Source: UBA3064 sp023258775 (GTDB taxonomy: Bacteria; Pseudomonadota; Gammaproteobacteria; Burkholderiales; Burkholderiaceae_E). From it: DNA of 31,132 nucleotides. Of this stretch, positions 7,118 to 14,342 are shown in pieces. Position 1 is the first letter of the stretch; every line of letters begins with the position of its first letter. The notes beneath the pieces were generated by a model. That model saw only the letters and a program-made list of their open reading frames with translations, ran no database searches and was not told where the DNA came from. The stretch is taken from NCBI GenBank assembly GCA_044355655.1, contig JBIKXS010000038.1, positions 1-31,132 of the forward strand, in the 5' to 3' direction. The translations under genes and the position numbers were made by a program.

Positions 7118-8972
7118 AGCTCAGACAAGCGCAGGCCCATACCAAGTCGTCGCCTCTAAGGATAATGCGTTAGGCACTTTCCACGAAGACGGACTTTGCT
7201 GGTTTGCGTCGGTGCTTGAAGCGCTTGACCAGTCAAACGCCAATGTGCATAAGCTTGAGGTACTCAAGCAGTGCTTTACCAATCGCCTGCAGACAGTCCA
7301 TAAGGAAGATCTCTCCTGGCTGATCTATTTTTTAGCAGGCGGTAAATTGCCGCGTTCGATTCGCAGTGGGGTGCTGCGCGAGGCAGCGATCCAGGCAAGC
7401 GGACTACCCGCATGGCTATTTGAAGCCTGCTATGCGCACGCTGGTGATCTTGCTGAAACCATCGCCTACTGTTTGGATCATGCAGGTTTGGATCATGCAG
7501 GTTTAGGTCATGCAGGTTTAGGTCATGCAGATTTGGAACATACAGTCGTTATCGATACAAAAGATGTAAATATACCGAATCATCACTCGAATCATGTCGA
7601 AGTTCGTGAGCAAAAGTCATCAACACTTAAGCCAAGTTTGCACGATTGGCTCGAAAAGCAAGCTATCCCGATGACGCAGCAATCAGCTCAAGTGCAAATC
7701 CAATGGCTTATCAATCAGTGGCGCGCTTATCCAGCGAAGGTGCGCTTTGCGATGAATAAGATCATGACAGGTGGATTTCGTCTTGGTGTTTCTCGTGCTA
7801 TGGTTTTAAGAGCGCTTGCTGAGGCTAGCGGCCTATCAGCGCAACTTCTTGCGCAGCGCTTTATGGGCTGGACCGGGCATTTGCCAAGCGCTGATCGGCT
7901 TGAGGTCTTGCTAGCCGACCGAATGAGCGAGTCTTCTTCCGAGCAAGTCCTCCCGTTTTGCCTGGCCCAAAGTTTTGACCAGGACTACTTGGCCATGGGC
8001 GATGCTAGAAGCTGGCAGGCCGAATGGAAATGGGACGGTATCAGGGTGCAATGGATTGCAGGCACGACGAAAAGCTATTTGTGGTCGCGTGGCGAAGAGT
8101 TGATCAGTGAACAATTTCCCGATCTAAGCATTGAATCGGTACGCTCAATGATCCCAGTTGGCACCATGATTGATGCAGAACTCTTGTCCTGGGATCCAGG
8201 CTTAAATCAGGTCGCGGGATTTGCTGCTTTGCAAACCCGACTCAATCGAAAGCGTGTAAGCAAAGCGCTTACGCGCAGCCATCCTGTTGTCTTGATTGCT
8301 TATGATCTCTTGCGACTCGGCGATGAGGATTTGCGTCAGCAAGCCTTAAGCGTGCGGCGCGAAAAACTTCAGCAGCTTGCCTCAAAACTTTCTGGTGCTT
8401 TAATGCTTTCGCCCTGCTTTTCGTTTGCAAACTGGACCGATCTTGCCGAATTGCGACATAAGGCCAGTCAACTTAGGGCCGAGGGCTTGATGCTCAAACA
8501 TCGCGACAGTCATTATGGCCTGGGTCGTTCAAAGATGTATCAAGGCGATGGTTTGCGTGGTGGTTGGTGGAAATGGAAGCAAGACCCCTTTACCGTTGAT
8601 GCCGTGTTGATCTACGCGCAGGCAGGCCACGGAAGACGAGCAAATTTATATACCGATTACACCTTTGCTGTGCGAGGTCCCAATGGGTGGTTGAGTGTGG
8701 CAAAGGCCTATTCAGGACTTAGTGATGCGGAGATTCGTGAGGTCGACGCCCGTATTCGAAAGACAAGCCTCGAACAGTTCGGGCCAGTAAGGGTTGTTGA
8801 GCCCAGTATGGTCTTTGAAATAGCTTTTGAAGCGATCTCGCCCAGCAAGCGGCATAAGGCGGGCTTTGCCCTGAGATTCCCACGGATGCTGCGATGGCGA
8901 AGGGATAAACATGTTGACGAGGCGGATAGCATTGAACGCCTGCATGAACTGTATAAGATGTCAGGCGCATGA
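7110..8972 (+). CDS. ATP-dependent DNA ligase with repeat-bearing linker
   Basis: Seals nicks in duplex DNA through an enzyme-AMP intermediate; belongs to the bacterial ATP-dependent ligases of the PP_1105 family that travel with the exonuclease, helicase and metallophosphoesterase. Domains: N-terminal DNA-binding domain (about residues 1-280), nucleotidyltransferase with motif I EWKWDGIR (adenylated lysine K307), motif III-like MIDAELLSW, motif IV EGLMLKHRDSHYG, motif V WWKWKQD, then the OB domain with the KAYSGLSDAEI and VEPSMVFEIAFE segments. ATG 7110 is chosen because GGGGTGA lies just upstream and it overlaps the exonuclease; the frame is open back to 6960 but that part is antisense-free coding of the exonuclease. 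At 620 residues it is longer than usual, because of an AT-rich linker with a 15-bp tandem repeat at about residues 122-185. Confidence 0.95.
   Translation: MPEAQTSAGPYQVVASKDNALGTFHEDGLCWFASVLEALDQSNANVHKLEVLKQCFTNRLQTVHKEDLSWLIYFLAGGKLPRSIRSGVLREAAIQASGLPAWLFEACYAHAGDLAETIAYCLDHAGLDHAGLGHAGLGHADLEHTVVIDTKDVNIPNHHSNHVEVREQKSSTLKPSLHDWLEKQAIPMTQQSAQVQIQWLINQWRAYPAKVRFAMNKIMTGGFRLGVSRAMVLRALAEASGLSAQLLAQRFMGWTGHLPSADRLEVLLADRMSESSSEQVLPFCLAQSFDQDYLAMGDARSWQAEWKWDGIRVQWIAGTTKSYLWSRGEELISEQFPDLSIESVRSMIPVGTMIDAELLSWDPGLNQVAGFAALQTRLNRKRVSKALTRSHPVVLIAYDLLRLGDEDLRQQALSVRREKLQQLASKLSGALMLSPCFSFANWTDLAELRHKASQLRAEGLMLKHRDSHYGLGRSKMYQGDGLRGGWWKWKQDPFTVDAVLIYAQAGHGRRANLYTDYTFAVRGPNGWLSVAKAYSGLSDAEIREVDARIRKTSLEQFGPVRVVEPSMVFEIAFEAISPSKRHKAGFALRFPRMLRWRRDKHVDEADSIERLHELYKMSGA
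7473..7547 (+). repeat. 15-bp in-frame tandem repeat in DNA ligase
   Basis: Five consecutive 15-bp units encode L-[DG]-H-A-G pentapeptides: TTGGATCATGCAGGT twice exactly, then two copies starting TTAGGTCATGCAG, then a decayed fifth copy (TTGGAACATACAGTC). The repeat is in the linker between the N-terminal DNA-binding domain and the catalytic core, followed by an AT-rich stretch. Copy changes would lengthen or shorten the linker by five residues without shifting the frame. Confidence 0.9.
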
Positions 8973-9042
8973 GTAGCCAAGGCTGTAGGCTGACCGTACA
9001 TGAGCAGCCAAGGCTGTAGGACGGTGGGCGCATGAGTAGCCG
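8967..9042 (+). repeat. Tandem duplication of the ligase stop / DUF429 start region
   Basis: A 23-base sequence around the junction is present as GCATGAGTAGCCAAGGCTGT at 8967 with AGG following, again at 8998-9020 with two substitutions, and a third time in part (GCATGAGTAGCCG) at 9030-9042. Each copy holds an ATG; the spacing of the three ATGs is 31 and 32 bases. The first overlaps the ligase TGA as ATGA, like other junctions in this operon, but its frame ends at TAG 9017. The second is out of frame. Only the third opens the DUF429 gene. Confidence 0.85.
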
Positions 9043-10042
9043 ATTGATCGGTGTTTTGGGTGTTGACTTTACCAGTGCACCGAGCCCAAGAAAGCCAATT
9101 ATGCTTGCCCGTGCTGTGCTCGAGAACGGTACCGACAGGATGCCCGAAGCCTCCTGCTTAAAGCTATTAGGTTTAGAACGTTTTAGTGATTGGCGCGCAT
9201 TTGAATGTTTTTTGCGTGCGCCGTGGACCAATCGCCAAGACTACGATCCCTCTGTCATTGTGGCTGGCTTTGACTTCCCATTTGGGTTGCCTAAAGATCT
9301 TTTGAAAGCATGGCAATGGGATCGGCTCGATTATCGGCAAATCGCTATGAAGTTTGCTGGCCAGGATCGCAGCTATTGGGTTGCCGCCTTAAAGCGCTTT
9401 TGTGAGCCACGCCCGATAGGCCATAAGTTTGCCCATCGTGCTTGCGATGGCCCTGCGGGCTCGAGTCCATCGATGAAATGGGTGAATCCGCCGGTTGTTT
9501 TCATGTATCGCGAAGGATTTAAGCGGCTGATTGATGCGGGCTGGCATTTGCCGGGCTTTGAGGCCCCATTGCATATTGATACCCCATTGGATATCGACAC
9601 GCCAATGGTTACTGACACCCCATTGGATATTGAAGCGACATTGGATGTTGCAGCCCCATCAGACATTGCAGCCCTGCCGGCTGTTGACATGCCAGTTGCC
9701 CTTGAGGCTTATCCAGGACACTTAGCACGCTCACTGATTGGCAAGCTTTCTTATAAATCAGATAGCGTGCCCAACGACCCCAAACGCTCAGAAGTCCGAG
9801 GCGCCATGCTTGGGGCCTTGGCTGCAAGACTTCCTTTTGAGTTCATCGTTGAAAAAAGCCATACCGATCTAATGCTTAATGATGGTCGTGGTGATGCGAT
9901 CGACGCATGGCTTTGTACAATTCAAGCTGCATGGGCAGCGATGAAAGGCCCACCATATTGGGGAGCAGACGAGGATGCTGATCCGCAAGAGGGTTGGATT
10001 GCCTCCATCGATTTGGTCAACACATTAAAGCCCAAGGCATGA
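9032..10042 (+). CDS. DUF429 protein, predicted RNase H-like fold, in ligase operon
   Basis: A 336-residue protein that fits the DUF429 family, for which an RNase H-like nuclease fold has been predicted; no activity is established here. Acidic motifs at the expected places are LGVDFTSAP (D12), VAGFDFPFGLP (D81), LEAYPGHLAR (E225) and a C-terminal DGRGDAIDAWLC (D284, D288, D291), a layout like the carboxylate sets of RNase H/RuvC folds. Other conserved-looking parts are RSYWVAALKRFCEPRPIGHKFAHR and NPPVVFMYREG. An 18-bp in-frame repeat fills about residues 179-220. The gene lies between ligase and helicase; its TGA overlaps the helicase ATG as ATGA, so it is translated with the repair operon. 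The ATG at 9032 is the third copy of a duplicated start region. DUF429 assignment is from memory of motifs, fairly confident. Confidence 0.8.
   Translation: MSSRLIGVLGVDFTSAPSPRKPIMLARAVLENGTDRMPEASCLKLLGLERFSDWRAFECFLRAPWTNRQDYDPSVIVAGFDFPFGLPKDLLKAWQWDRLDYRQIAMKFAGQDRSYWVAALKRFCEPRPIGHKFAHRACDGPAGSSPSMKWVNPPVVFMYREGFKRLIDAGWHLPGFEAPLHIDTPLDIDTPMVTDTPLDIEATLDVAAPSDIAALPAVDMPVALEAYPGHLARSLIGKLSYKSDSVPNDPKRSEVRGAMLGALAARLPFEFIVEKSHTDLMLNDGRGDAIDAWLCTIQAAWAAMKGPPYWGADEDADPQEGWIASIDLVNTLKPKA
9566..9691 (+). repeat. 18-bp in-frame tandem repeat in the DUF429 gene
   Basis: Seven 18-bp units encode degenerate hexapeptides of the form P-L-D-I-D-T: PLHIDT, PLDIDT, PMVTDT, PLDIEA, TLDVAA, PSDIAA, LPAVDM. 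The first two and the fourth are most alike at DNA level, later ones have drifted. The block sits between the GWHLPGF segment and the conserved LEAYPG motif, a probable surface loop, and keeps the reading frame. Confidence 0.82.
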
Positions 10043-12519
10043 GTGGCTTGTCCAAGTCCGTTGAAGAAAGTTTTTCAGCCCTCAAGGCCTGCGTGGACCA
10101 CTACTTTGCTTCGCGTGGCTGGAAGCCTCTTGCTTTTCAACGCGAGACATGGCGTGCTATCGCACAGGGTCAAAGTGGCCTTGTTCATGCGCCAACAGGT
10201 ATGGGTAAGACGCAAGCACTTTGGCTTGGTGCTTGTATGCAAAGCCTGAGGTTTCACAAGCGTTCAAAGGCTGCAAGCACATTAAACGGTCCGACTCTTT
10301 TATGGATTACGCCCATGCGTGCCTTGGCGAGCGACAGCCTGTCCGCCCTGCGCGAACCATTTATCGACACGCTTTGGGCGCAGCGATTCGATGTGGCTAT
10401 GCGCACAGGAGACAGCACAAGCGCTGAGCGTCTGCGTCAAGCACGGCGTTGGCCATTTGCACTGATCACCACGCCCGAGAGCCTTCATCTCATGTTATCG
10501 CGCGCTGATGCAACAGCGGTACTGGGCAGAGTCCGATTCGTGATGGTTGACGAGTGGCATGAACTTATCGGGAGCAAGCGTGGGGTCATGCTCCAACTTG
10601 CGCTGGCTTGGTTGCGCCAACAGCTTGAGCATGCTCCACAGGTTTGGGCTCTGTCAGCAAGCCTTGGCGATTTGGAGGCCGCCGCGAGCGCTCTAATCCC
10701 AGGCAAGCCCCGCATGATCACAAGTAGCAAGCCCAAGTCAATTCAGGTGCACTGCTTGTTGCCGCAAGCCTCATCGCGCCTAGCTTGGGCAGGGCACTTG
10801 GGCTTGAGCATGTGTGAGCCTTTGGCGCAATATCTTGATCAAAGCAAGAGCGCTCTGGTATTTACAAATACCCGCTCGCAAGCCGAGCTCTGGTACCAGG
10901 CTTTGCTCGAAGCTCGTCCACAATGGGCAGGTCGAATCGCTTTACATCATGCCTCGCTTGACCTATCGGTGAGGCGTTGGGTTGAGCAGGCACTGAAGGC
11001 GGGTCAGTTATCACTGGTTGTCTGTACATCAAGCCTTGACCTGGGCGTTGATTTTTCGCCCGTCGAAGAAGTGATACAAATTGGATCGCCTAAGGGTGTT
11101 GCCAGACTCATTCAACGCGCCGGACGTTCAGGCCATCAGCCAGGTGCGATTGCAAAGATCACCATTGTGCCGACCCATGCGCTAGAGGTGGTAGAAGCTG
11201 CAGCCGCGGCTAAGGCGGTCAAGGCAGGTGAGCTCGAGTCTAGAACGCCGCCGCAGCGTCCGATGGATGTTCTTGCGCAATTTATGGTCACATTGGCTTG
11301 CGGTCCAGGTTTTGAGCCACCACAGCTCTATGACATGCTCAAGCAAACCGCATCCTTTAGCGATTTGACGCAGAAGGACTTTGACTGGGCGCTGCTGTTT
11401 GTTTCGCGCGGCGGCGAAAGCTTGCGCGCTTACCCCGATCATCATCGGGTGGCGATCGGCGAAGACGCCGTGTGGCGGGTTCAGCGATCTGATCTGATGC
11501 GCCGTCATCGTATGAATATCGGCACGATCATGAGCGATGCAGCTGTACAAGTCAAAATCTTGAACGGTAGCAACTTAGGTAGTGTTGAGGAAAGTTTCAT
11601 CTCAAGACTGCGCCGGGGTGATTGCTTTATCTTCTCGGGGCGATTGCTTGAATTGGTCCGCTTTCATGAGATGACTGCTTATGTTCGCAAGGCAGCGCGT
11701 ACGAAAGCTGCTGTTCCGCGTTGGAATGGCGGCAAAATGCCGCTTTCCTTGGAAATGTCAGAGGCCTTGGCGGCGTGTTTGCAAGAGGCAAGCGGATCAA
11801 GCTATCAGGGACCGGCCATGCGTTGGGCAAAAGAGCTGCTTCAATGGCAAAAGGACCGTTCTTCCTTACCGCATGCAGGGCACTTGTTGATTGAAAACTA
11901 TCGGTCACGAGAAGGCTATCACTGGTTTTTATATCCTTTGCAAGGGCGGCAGGTTCATTTGGGTTTGGCTGCTCTCCTGGGTTGGCGTCTGGCTAAGGCG
12001 CGCCCGAGGAGTTTCTCGATTGCTGTCAATGATTATGGATTTGAGATGCTTTGTGCCGAGCCCATCGAGCAAGCGCAATGGCTTGATCCTGAGCTTTGGG
12101 CGCTCGATTCGCTTGTTGGTGATTGTAGGGAAAGCTTTAACGCTACAGAATTAGCACAAAGGCGTTTTCGCGAGATTGCACGCATTGCTGGTCTTGTGCA
12201 GCAGGGTTTTCCCTCCAAGCAGGCAAGCTCAAGGCAGCTTCAAGCCTCATCGAGTTTGTTTTGGGAAGTATTTAATCGCTACGACGCTGATAACTTGCTG
12301 CTTGAGCAAGCGCATCGCGAAGTCTTAAATCAAGAATTAGAACATCAAAGGCTTGCGAGCGCCTTATCCCGAATCGGTCAGCAATGTATTTGTTGGCAGG
12401 CGATCGATAAGCCCTCACCCTTTGCTTTTCCGCTGATGCTTGAGCGTTTGCGAGAAAGCCTCAGTAATGAAAAGCTTCAAGAGAGGCTTGCTCGCATGAT
12501 GGCATCCTTGCTCGAGTGA
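10039..12519 (+). CDS. Ligase-associated DEXH-box helicase (Lhr type)
   Basis: A superfamily 2 DNA helicase of the Lhr-core family that accompanies bacterial ATP-dependent ligases; it would unwind DNA or DNA-RNA hybrids with ATP. Motifs: Walker A HAPTGMGKT (K57, T58), Ia TPMRALASD, Ib ITTPESLHLML, II VDEWHEL (D171-H174), III ALSASLG, IV VFTNTRSQAE, V TSSLDLGVDFSPVEEVIQIG and VI LIQRAGRSGHQPG. The C-terminal half holds the winged-helix and Lhr-specific domains (RRHRMNIGTI; FIFSGRLLEL; WNGGKMPLS). At 826 residues it is of normal family length. ATG 10039 overlaps the DUF429 stop (ATGA), and an upstream in-frame start at 9994 is inside that gene and unneeded. Its own TGA overlaps the next gene's GTG as GTGA. 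Confidence 0.95.
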   Translation: MSGLSKSVEESFSALKACVDHYFASRGWKPLAFQRETWRAIAQGQSGLVHAPTGMGKTQALWLGACMQSLRFHKRSKAASTLNGPTLLWITPMRALASDSLSALREPFIDTLWAQRFDVAMRTGDSTSAERLRQARRWPFALITTPESLHLMLSRADATAVLGRVRFVMVDEWHELIGSKRGVMLQLALAWLRQQLEHAPQVWALSASLGDLEAAASALIPGKPRMITSSKPKSIQVHCLLPQASSRLAWAGHLGLSMCEPLAQYLDQSKSALVFTNTRSQAELWYQALLEARPQWAGRIALHHASLDLSVRRWVEQALKAGQLSLVVCTSSLDLGVDFSPVEEVIQIGSPKGVARLIQRAGRSGHQPGAIAKITIVPTHALEVVEAAAAAKAVKAGELESRTPPQRPMDVLAQFMVTLACGPGFEPPQLYDMLKQTASFSDLTQKDFDWALLFVSRGGESLRAYPDHHRVAIGEDAVWRVQRSDLMRRHRMNIGTIMSDAAVQVKILNGSNLGSVEESFISRLRRGDCFIFSGRLLELVRFHEMTAYVRKAARTKAAVPRWNGGKMPLSLEMSEALAACLQEASGSSYQGPAMRWAKELLQWQKDRSSLPHAGHLLIENYRSREGYHWFLYPLQGRQVHLGLAALLGWRLAKARPRSFSIAVNDYGFEMLCAEPIEQAQWLDPELWALDSLVGDCRESFNATELAQRRFREIARIAGLVQQGFPSKQASSRQLQASSSLFWEVFNRYDADNLLLEQAHREVLNQELEHQRLASALSRIGQQCICWQAIDKPSPFAFPLMLERLRESLSNEKLQERLARMMASLLE

Positions 12520-13355
12520 GAGCTAGTCCTCCAAAGGGTGTTTTCCCACTCGGCGATCTTTGGCTATGGCCAGGCTTTGCAGTGACAAGACCTGCTTATT
12601 CACAGTTGATTGTGGCCGATGTTCATCTGGGCAAGGCTGCAAGCTTCCGTGCCCAAGGTGTGCCGGTGCCCAATCAGGTTACTGAAGAGAGTTTAGAACG
12701 ATTAAGTGTGCTTATACGTGTAAGTCGATCAAGCTCGCTGATTGTGCTGGGCGATCTCATTCACGATCGAAAGGCCTTGTCAGGATTGCTGCCGATATGG
12801 GAGCGTTGGCGTGAGCAACATCCTCGGCTTGAGCTTAAGCTCATCGTGGGCAACCACGATCGCAAGGCAGGCAGGTCAGCCATTGAGAAACAGCTGCCGG
12901 GTTTGCAAGTACACGAGAAAAAGTTGCTTGACCAAGGGCTTGTCATGGCGCATGAGGCCGATGATTTGATCGATATGCAAGCGCCAGTCGATGCGCCAGT
13001 CGCTGCGCCAGTCGATGCGACAGTTGATGCGACAGTTGATGCGACAGTTGATGGGCCAGTCGATGCGAAAGTTGATGCGCCAGTCGATGCGACAGTCGAT
13101 GCGCCCGTGCGAGGGCTATGTGGGCATGAGCATCCGGTTGTGCTCATGCCTGATGCGCTAAAGGCCAAGCGTATTCGCAGGCCTTGTTTTTATCTTGATC
13201 ATCGGCAGATCTTGCACCTGCCTGCCTTTGGATCCTTTACGGGAGGCCATCCCGTCAGCATGGCTCAATGCAAGCGCTTATTCATTGATATGGTCGATGC
13301 AGTCAAAGAGTTGCCTCCTTTAGCGCTTGATCGAAGACGACGAAGGTATCGATGA
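12516..13355 (+). CDS. pdeM: Ligase-associated metallophosphoesterase, PdeM type
   Basis: A binuclear metallophosphoesterase, the last member of the ligase operon; homologues act as Mn-dependent DNA endonucleases/phosphodiesterases in DNA damage response. All metal-ligand motifs are present: VADVHLGKA (D35, H37), LGDLIHDRK (D80), VGNHDRKA (N113, H114, D115), MAHEAD (H146) and CGHEHPVV (H204, H206). The start is GTG, overlapping the helicase stop as GTGA, which argues for translational coupling. Between H146 and the GHEH motif the gene carries ten copies of a 12-bp repeat (residues 156-195), which makes it longer (279 residues) than the roughly 210-230 I would expect. The last 36 bases overlap the end of the convergent dehydrogenase gene. 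Confidence 0.93.
   Translation: MRASPPKGVFPLGDLWLWPGFAVTRPAYSQLIVADVHLGKAASFRAQGVPVPNQVTEESLERLSVLIRVSRSSSLIVLGDLIHDRKALSGLLPIWERWREQHPRLELKLIVGNHDRKAGRSAIEKQLPGLQVHEKKLLDQGLVMAHEADDLIDMQAPVDAPVAAPVDATVDATVDATVDGPVDAKVDAPVDATVDAPVRGLCGHEHPVVLMPDALKAKRIRRPCFYLDHRQILHLPAFGSFTGGHPVSMAQCKRLFIDMVDAVKELPPLALDRRRRRYR
12981..13108 (+). repeat. 12-bp in-frame tandem repeat in pdeM
   Basis: Ten units of 12 bp (12981-13100) plus a partial eleventh encode A-[P/T/K]-V-D tetrapeptides, for example GCGCCAGTCGAT and GCGACAGTTGAT; three GCGACAGTTGAT copies in a row are identical. One unit has GCT for GAT and one GGG for GCG. The array lies between two metal-ligand motifs of the enzyme, so it forms an acidic loop close to the active site if the protein folds like its family. 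Copy changes keep the frame. Confidence 0.93.
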
Positions 13356-14339
13356 ATTTGCCTCCACCACCGAGGCTGGCCGTTCACCGCGTGAAAAGGC
13401 GATGACGTTGCCCAAACCTTCGCGCGCAATCGCATCAAAGCATTCATCGGTCCAGCAAAGTGCGTGGGGCGTGAGGATCACTTGTTCCATACTCAAGAGC
13501 GGATTGCTGCTGGCTATGGGCTCTTGCTCAAAAACATCAAGCCCAGCGCCTGCAATCTGCTTTTGTTCTAGCGCTTGAATCAGTGCTTGCTCATCGACAA
13601 CACCGCCACGTGCCATATTGATAAAAAATGCTTGTGGCTTCATTGCGGCAAAGGCGCTTGCGTTAAACCAGTGGCGGGTATGCTCATCTAAAATCAAGGT
13701 GGCAACGACAAAATCCGACTCAGCAAGCAGCCGATCGAAATCGGTTTTCTCTGCGCCAAGGGATTCAATCACTGGCGCAGCAACATGAGGGTCGCTTGCA
13801 AGCATCCGCCAGCCAAATGGTTTGGCCAAGGCAAGCAACTCCTTGCCAATACCACCCACACCGACAATGCCAAGGGTGCGGGTCGTGAGGCCAAGACCCA
13901 TATAGTTATTGCGCTCTAGCCACCGACCCTCACGCACTAGCCTGTCCTTGGTGAAAAGTCGACCTGCAAGTGCAAATATAAAACTTAGTGCGGCCACAGC
14001 GACCGGGCGGCGCACTGCAATGGGCGTATTAGTGGTGATGACACCTGCTTGGGCAAGACTGCGTATGTCGACTGAATCGTAACCAACTCCATGACGCGAG
14101 ACCAGCTTAACCCGTTGGGCATCGCCAGCAAGACTTTGCGCAGTGACCTTGGGTGAACTGATGTGAATCGCGTCGTAGCGCGCCATGATTTCCGGGGTGA
14201 TTTCACGCACCGATTCAGGCATGAATTCCCATTGGATATGGCTTTGTTGATTTAATAATTCAAGCGGACCGTCGCCAAATGAAGCTTTGCCTTCGGCATT
14301 GAGCAGGTCTCGGCTTAAGCCTAGGAAAAATGGCTTCAT
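13320..14339 (-). CDS. D-isomer-specific 2-hydroxyacid dehydrogenase (first copy)
   Basis: An NAD(P)-dependent dehydrogenase of the D-2-hydroxyacid/phosphoglycerate dehydrogenase superfamily, 339 residues. Seen are RHGVGYDSVD (substrate-loop), the dinucleotide fold GIVGVGGIGKELLALAKPFGWRMLASDP (GxGxxG with the following Asp), NMARGGVVDE (catalytic Arg), DVFEQEP (catalytic Glu) and TPHALCWTDE (catalytic His). The Asp after the Rossmann motif suggests NAD. The ATG lies 3 bases after the aldolase stop, with AAGGA inside the aldolase end, so the two are translationally linked. The 3' end overlaps convergent pdeM by 36 bases; the last 18 residues (Ser-rich) lie beyond the usual fold. The substrate is not determined by sequence; pairing with an HpcH/HpaI aldolase suggests a hydroxy-acid or sugar-acid breakdown step. 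Confidence 0.9.
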   Translation of the reverse strand: MKPFFLGLSRDLLNAEGKASFGDGPLELLNQQSHIQWEFMPESVREITPEIMARYDAIHISSPKVTAQSLAGDAQRVKLVSRHGVGYDSVDIRSLAQAGVITTNTPIAVRRPVAVAALSFIFALAGRLFTKDRLVREGRWLERNNYMGLGLTTRTLGIVGVGGIGKELLALAKPFGWRMLASDPHVAAPVIESLGAEKTDFDRLLAESDFVVATLILDEHTRHWFNASAFAAMKPQAFFINMARGGVVDEQALIQALEQKQIAGAGLDVFEQEPIASSNPLLSMEQVILTPHALCWTDECFDAIAREGLGNVIAFSRGERPASVVEANSSIPSSSSIKR

Positions 14340-14342
14340 GGT

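Noticed and set aside
8969..9019. Small gene starting at the ATGA overlapping the ligase stop
   Set aside because: Only 16 codons, made of the duplicated start region, ending at TAG; it is a duplication by-product rather than a gene.
12981..13108. Short regular repeats that could suggest a CRISPR array or iteron origin
   Set aside because: The units are directly abutting, only 12 bp, without spacers, and read in frame inside pdeM. No cas or replication gene is near.
12761..13168. Long minus-strand open frame with a Ser/Thr/Gly repeat protein
   Set aside because: It is the antisense reading of the pdeM repeat and motifs; repeats without stops produce open frames on both strands. No ribosome binding site or family similarity.
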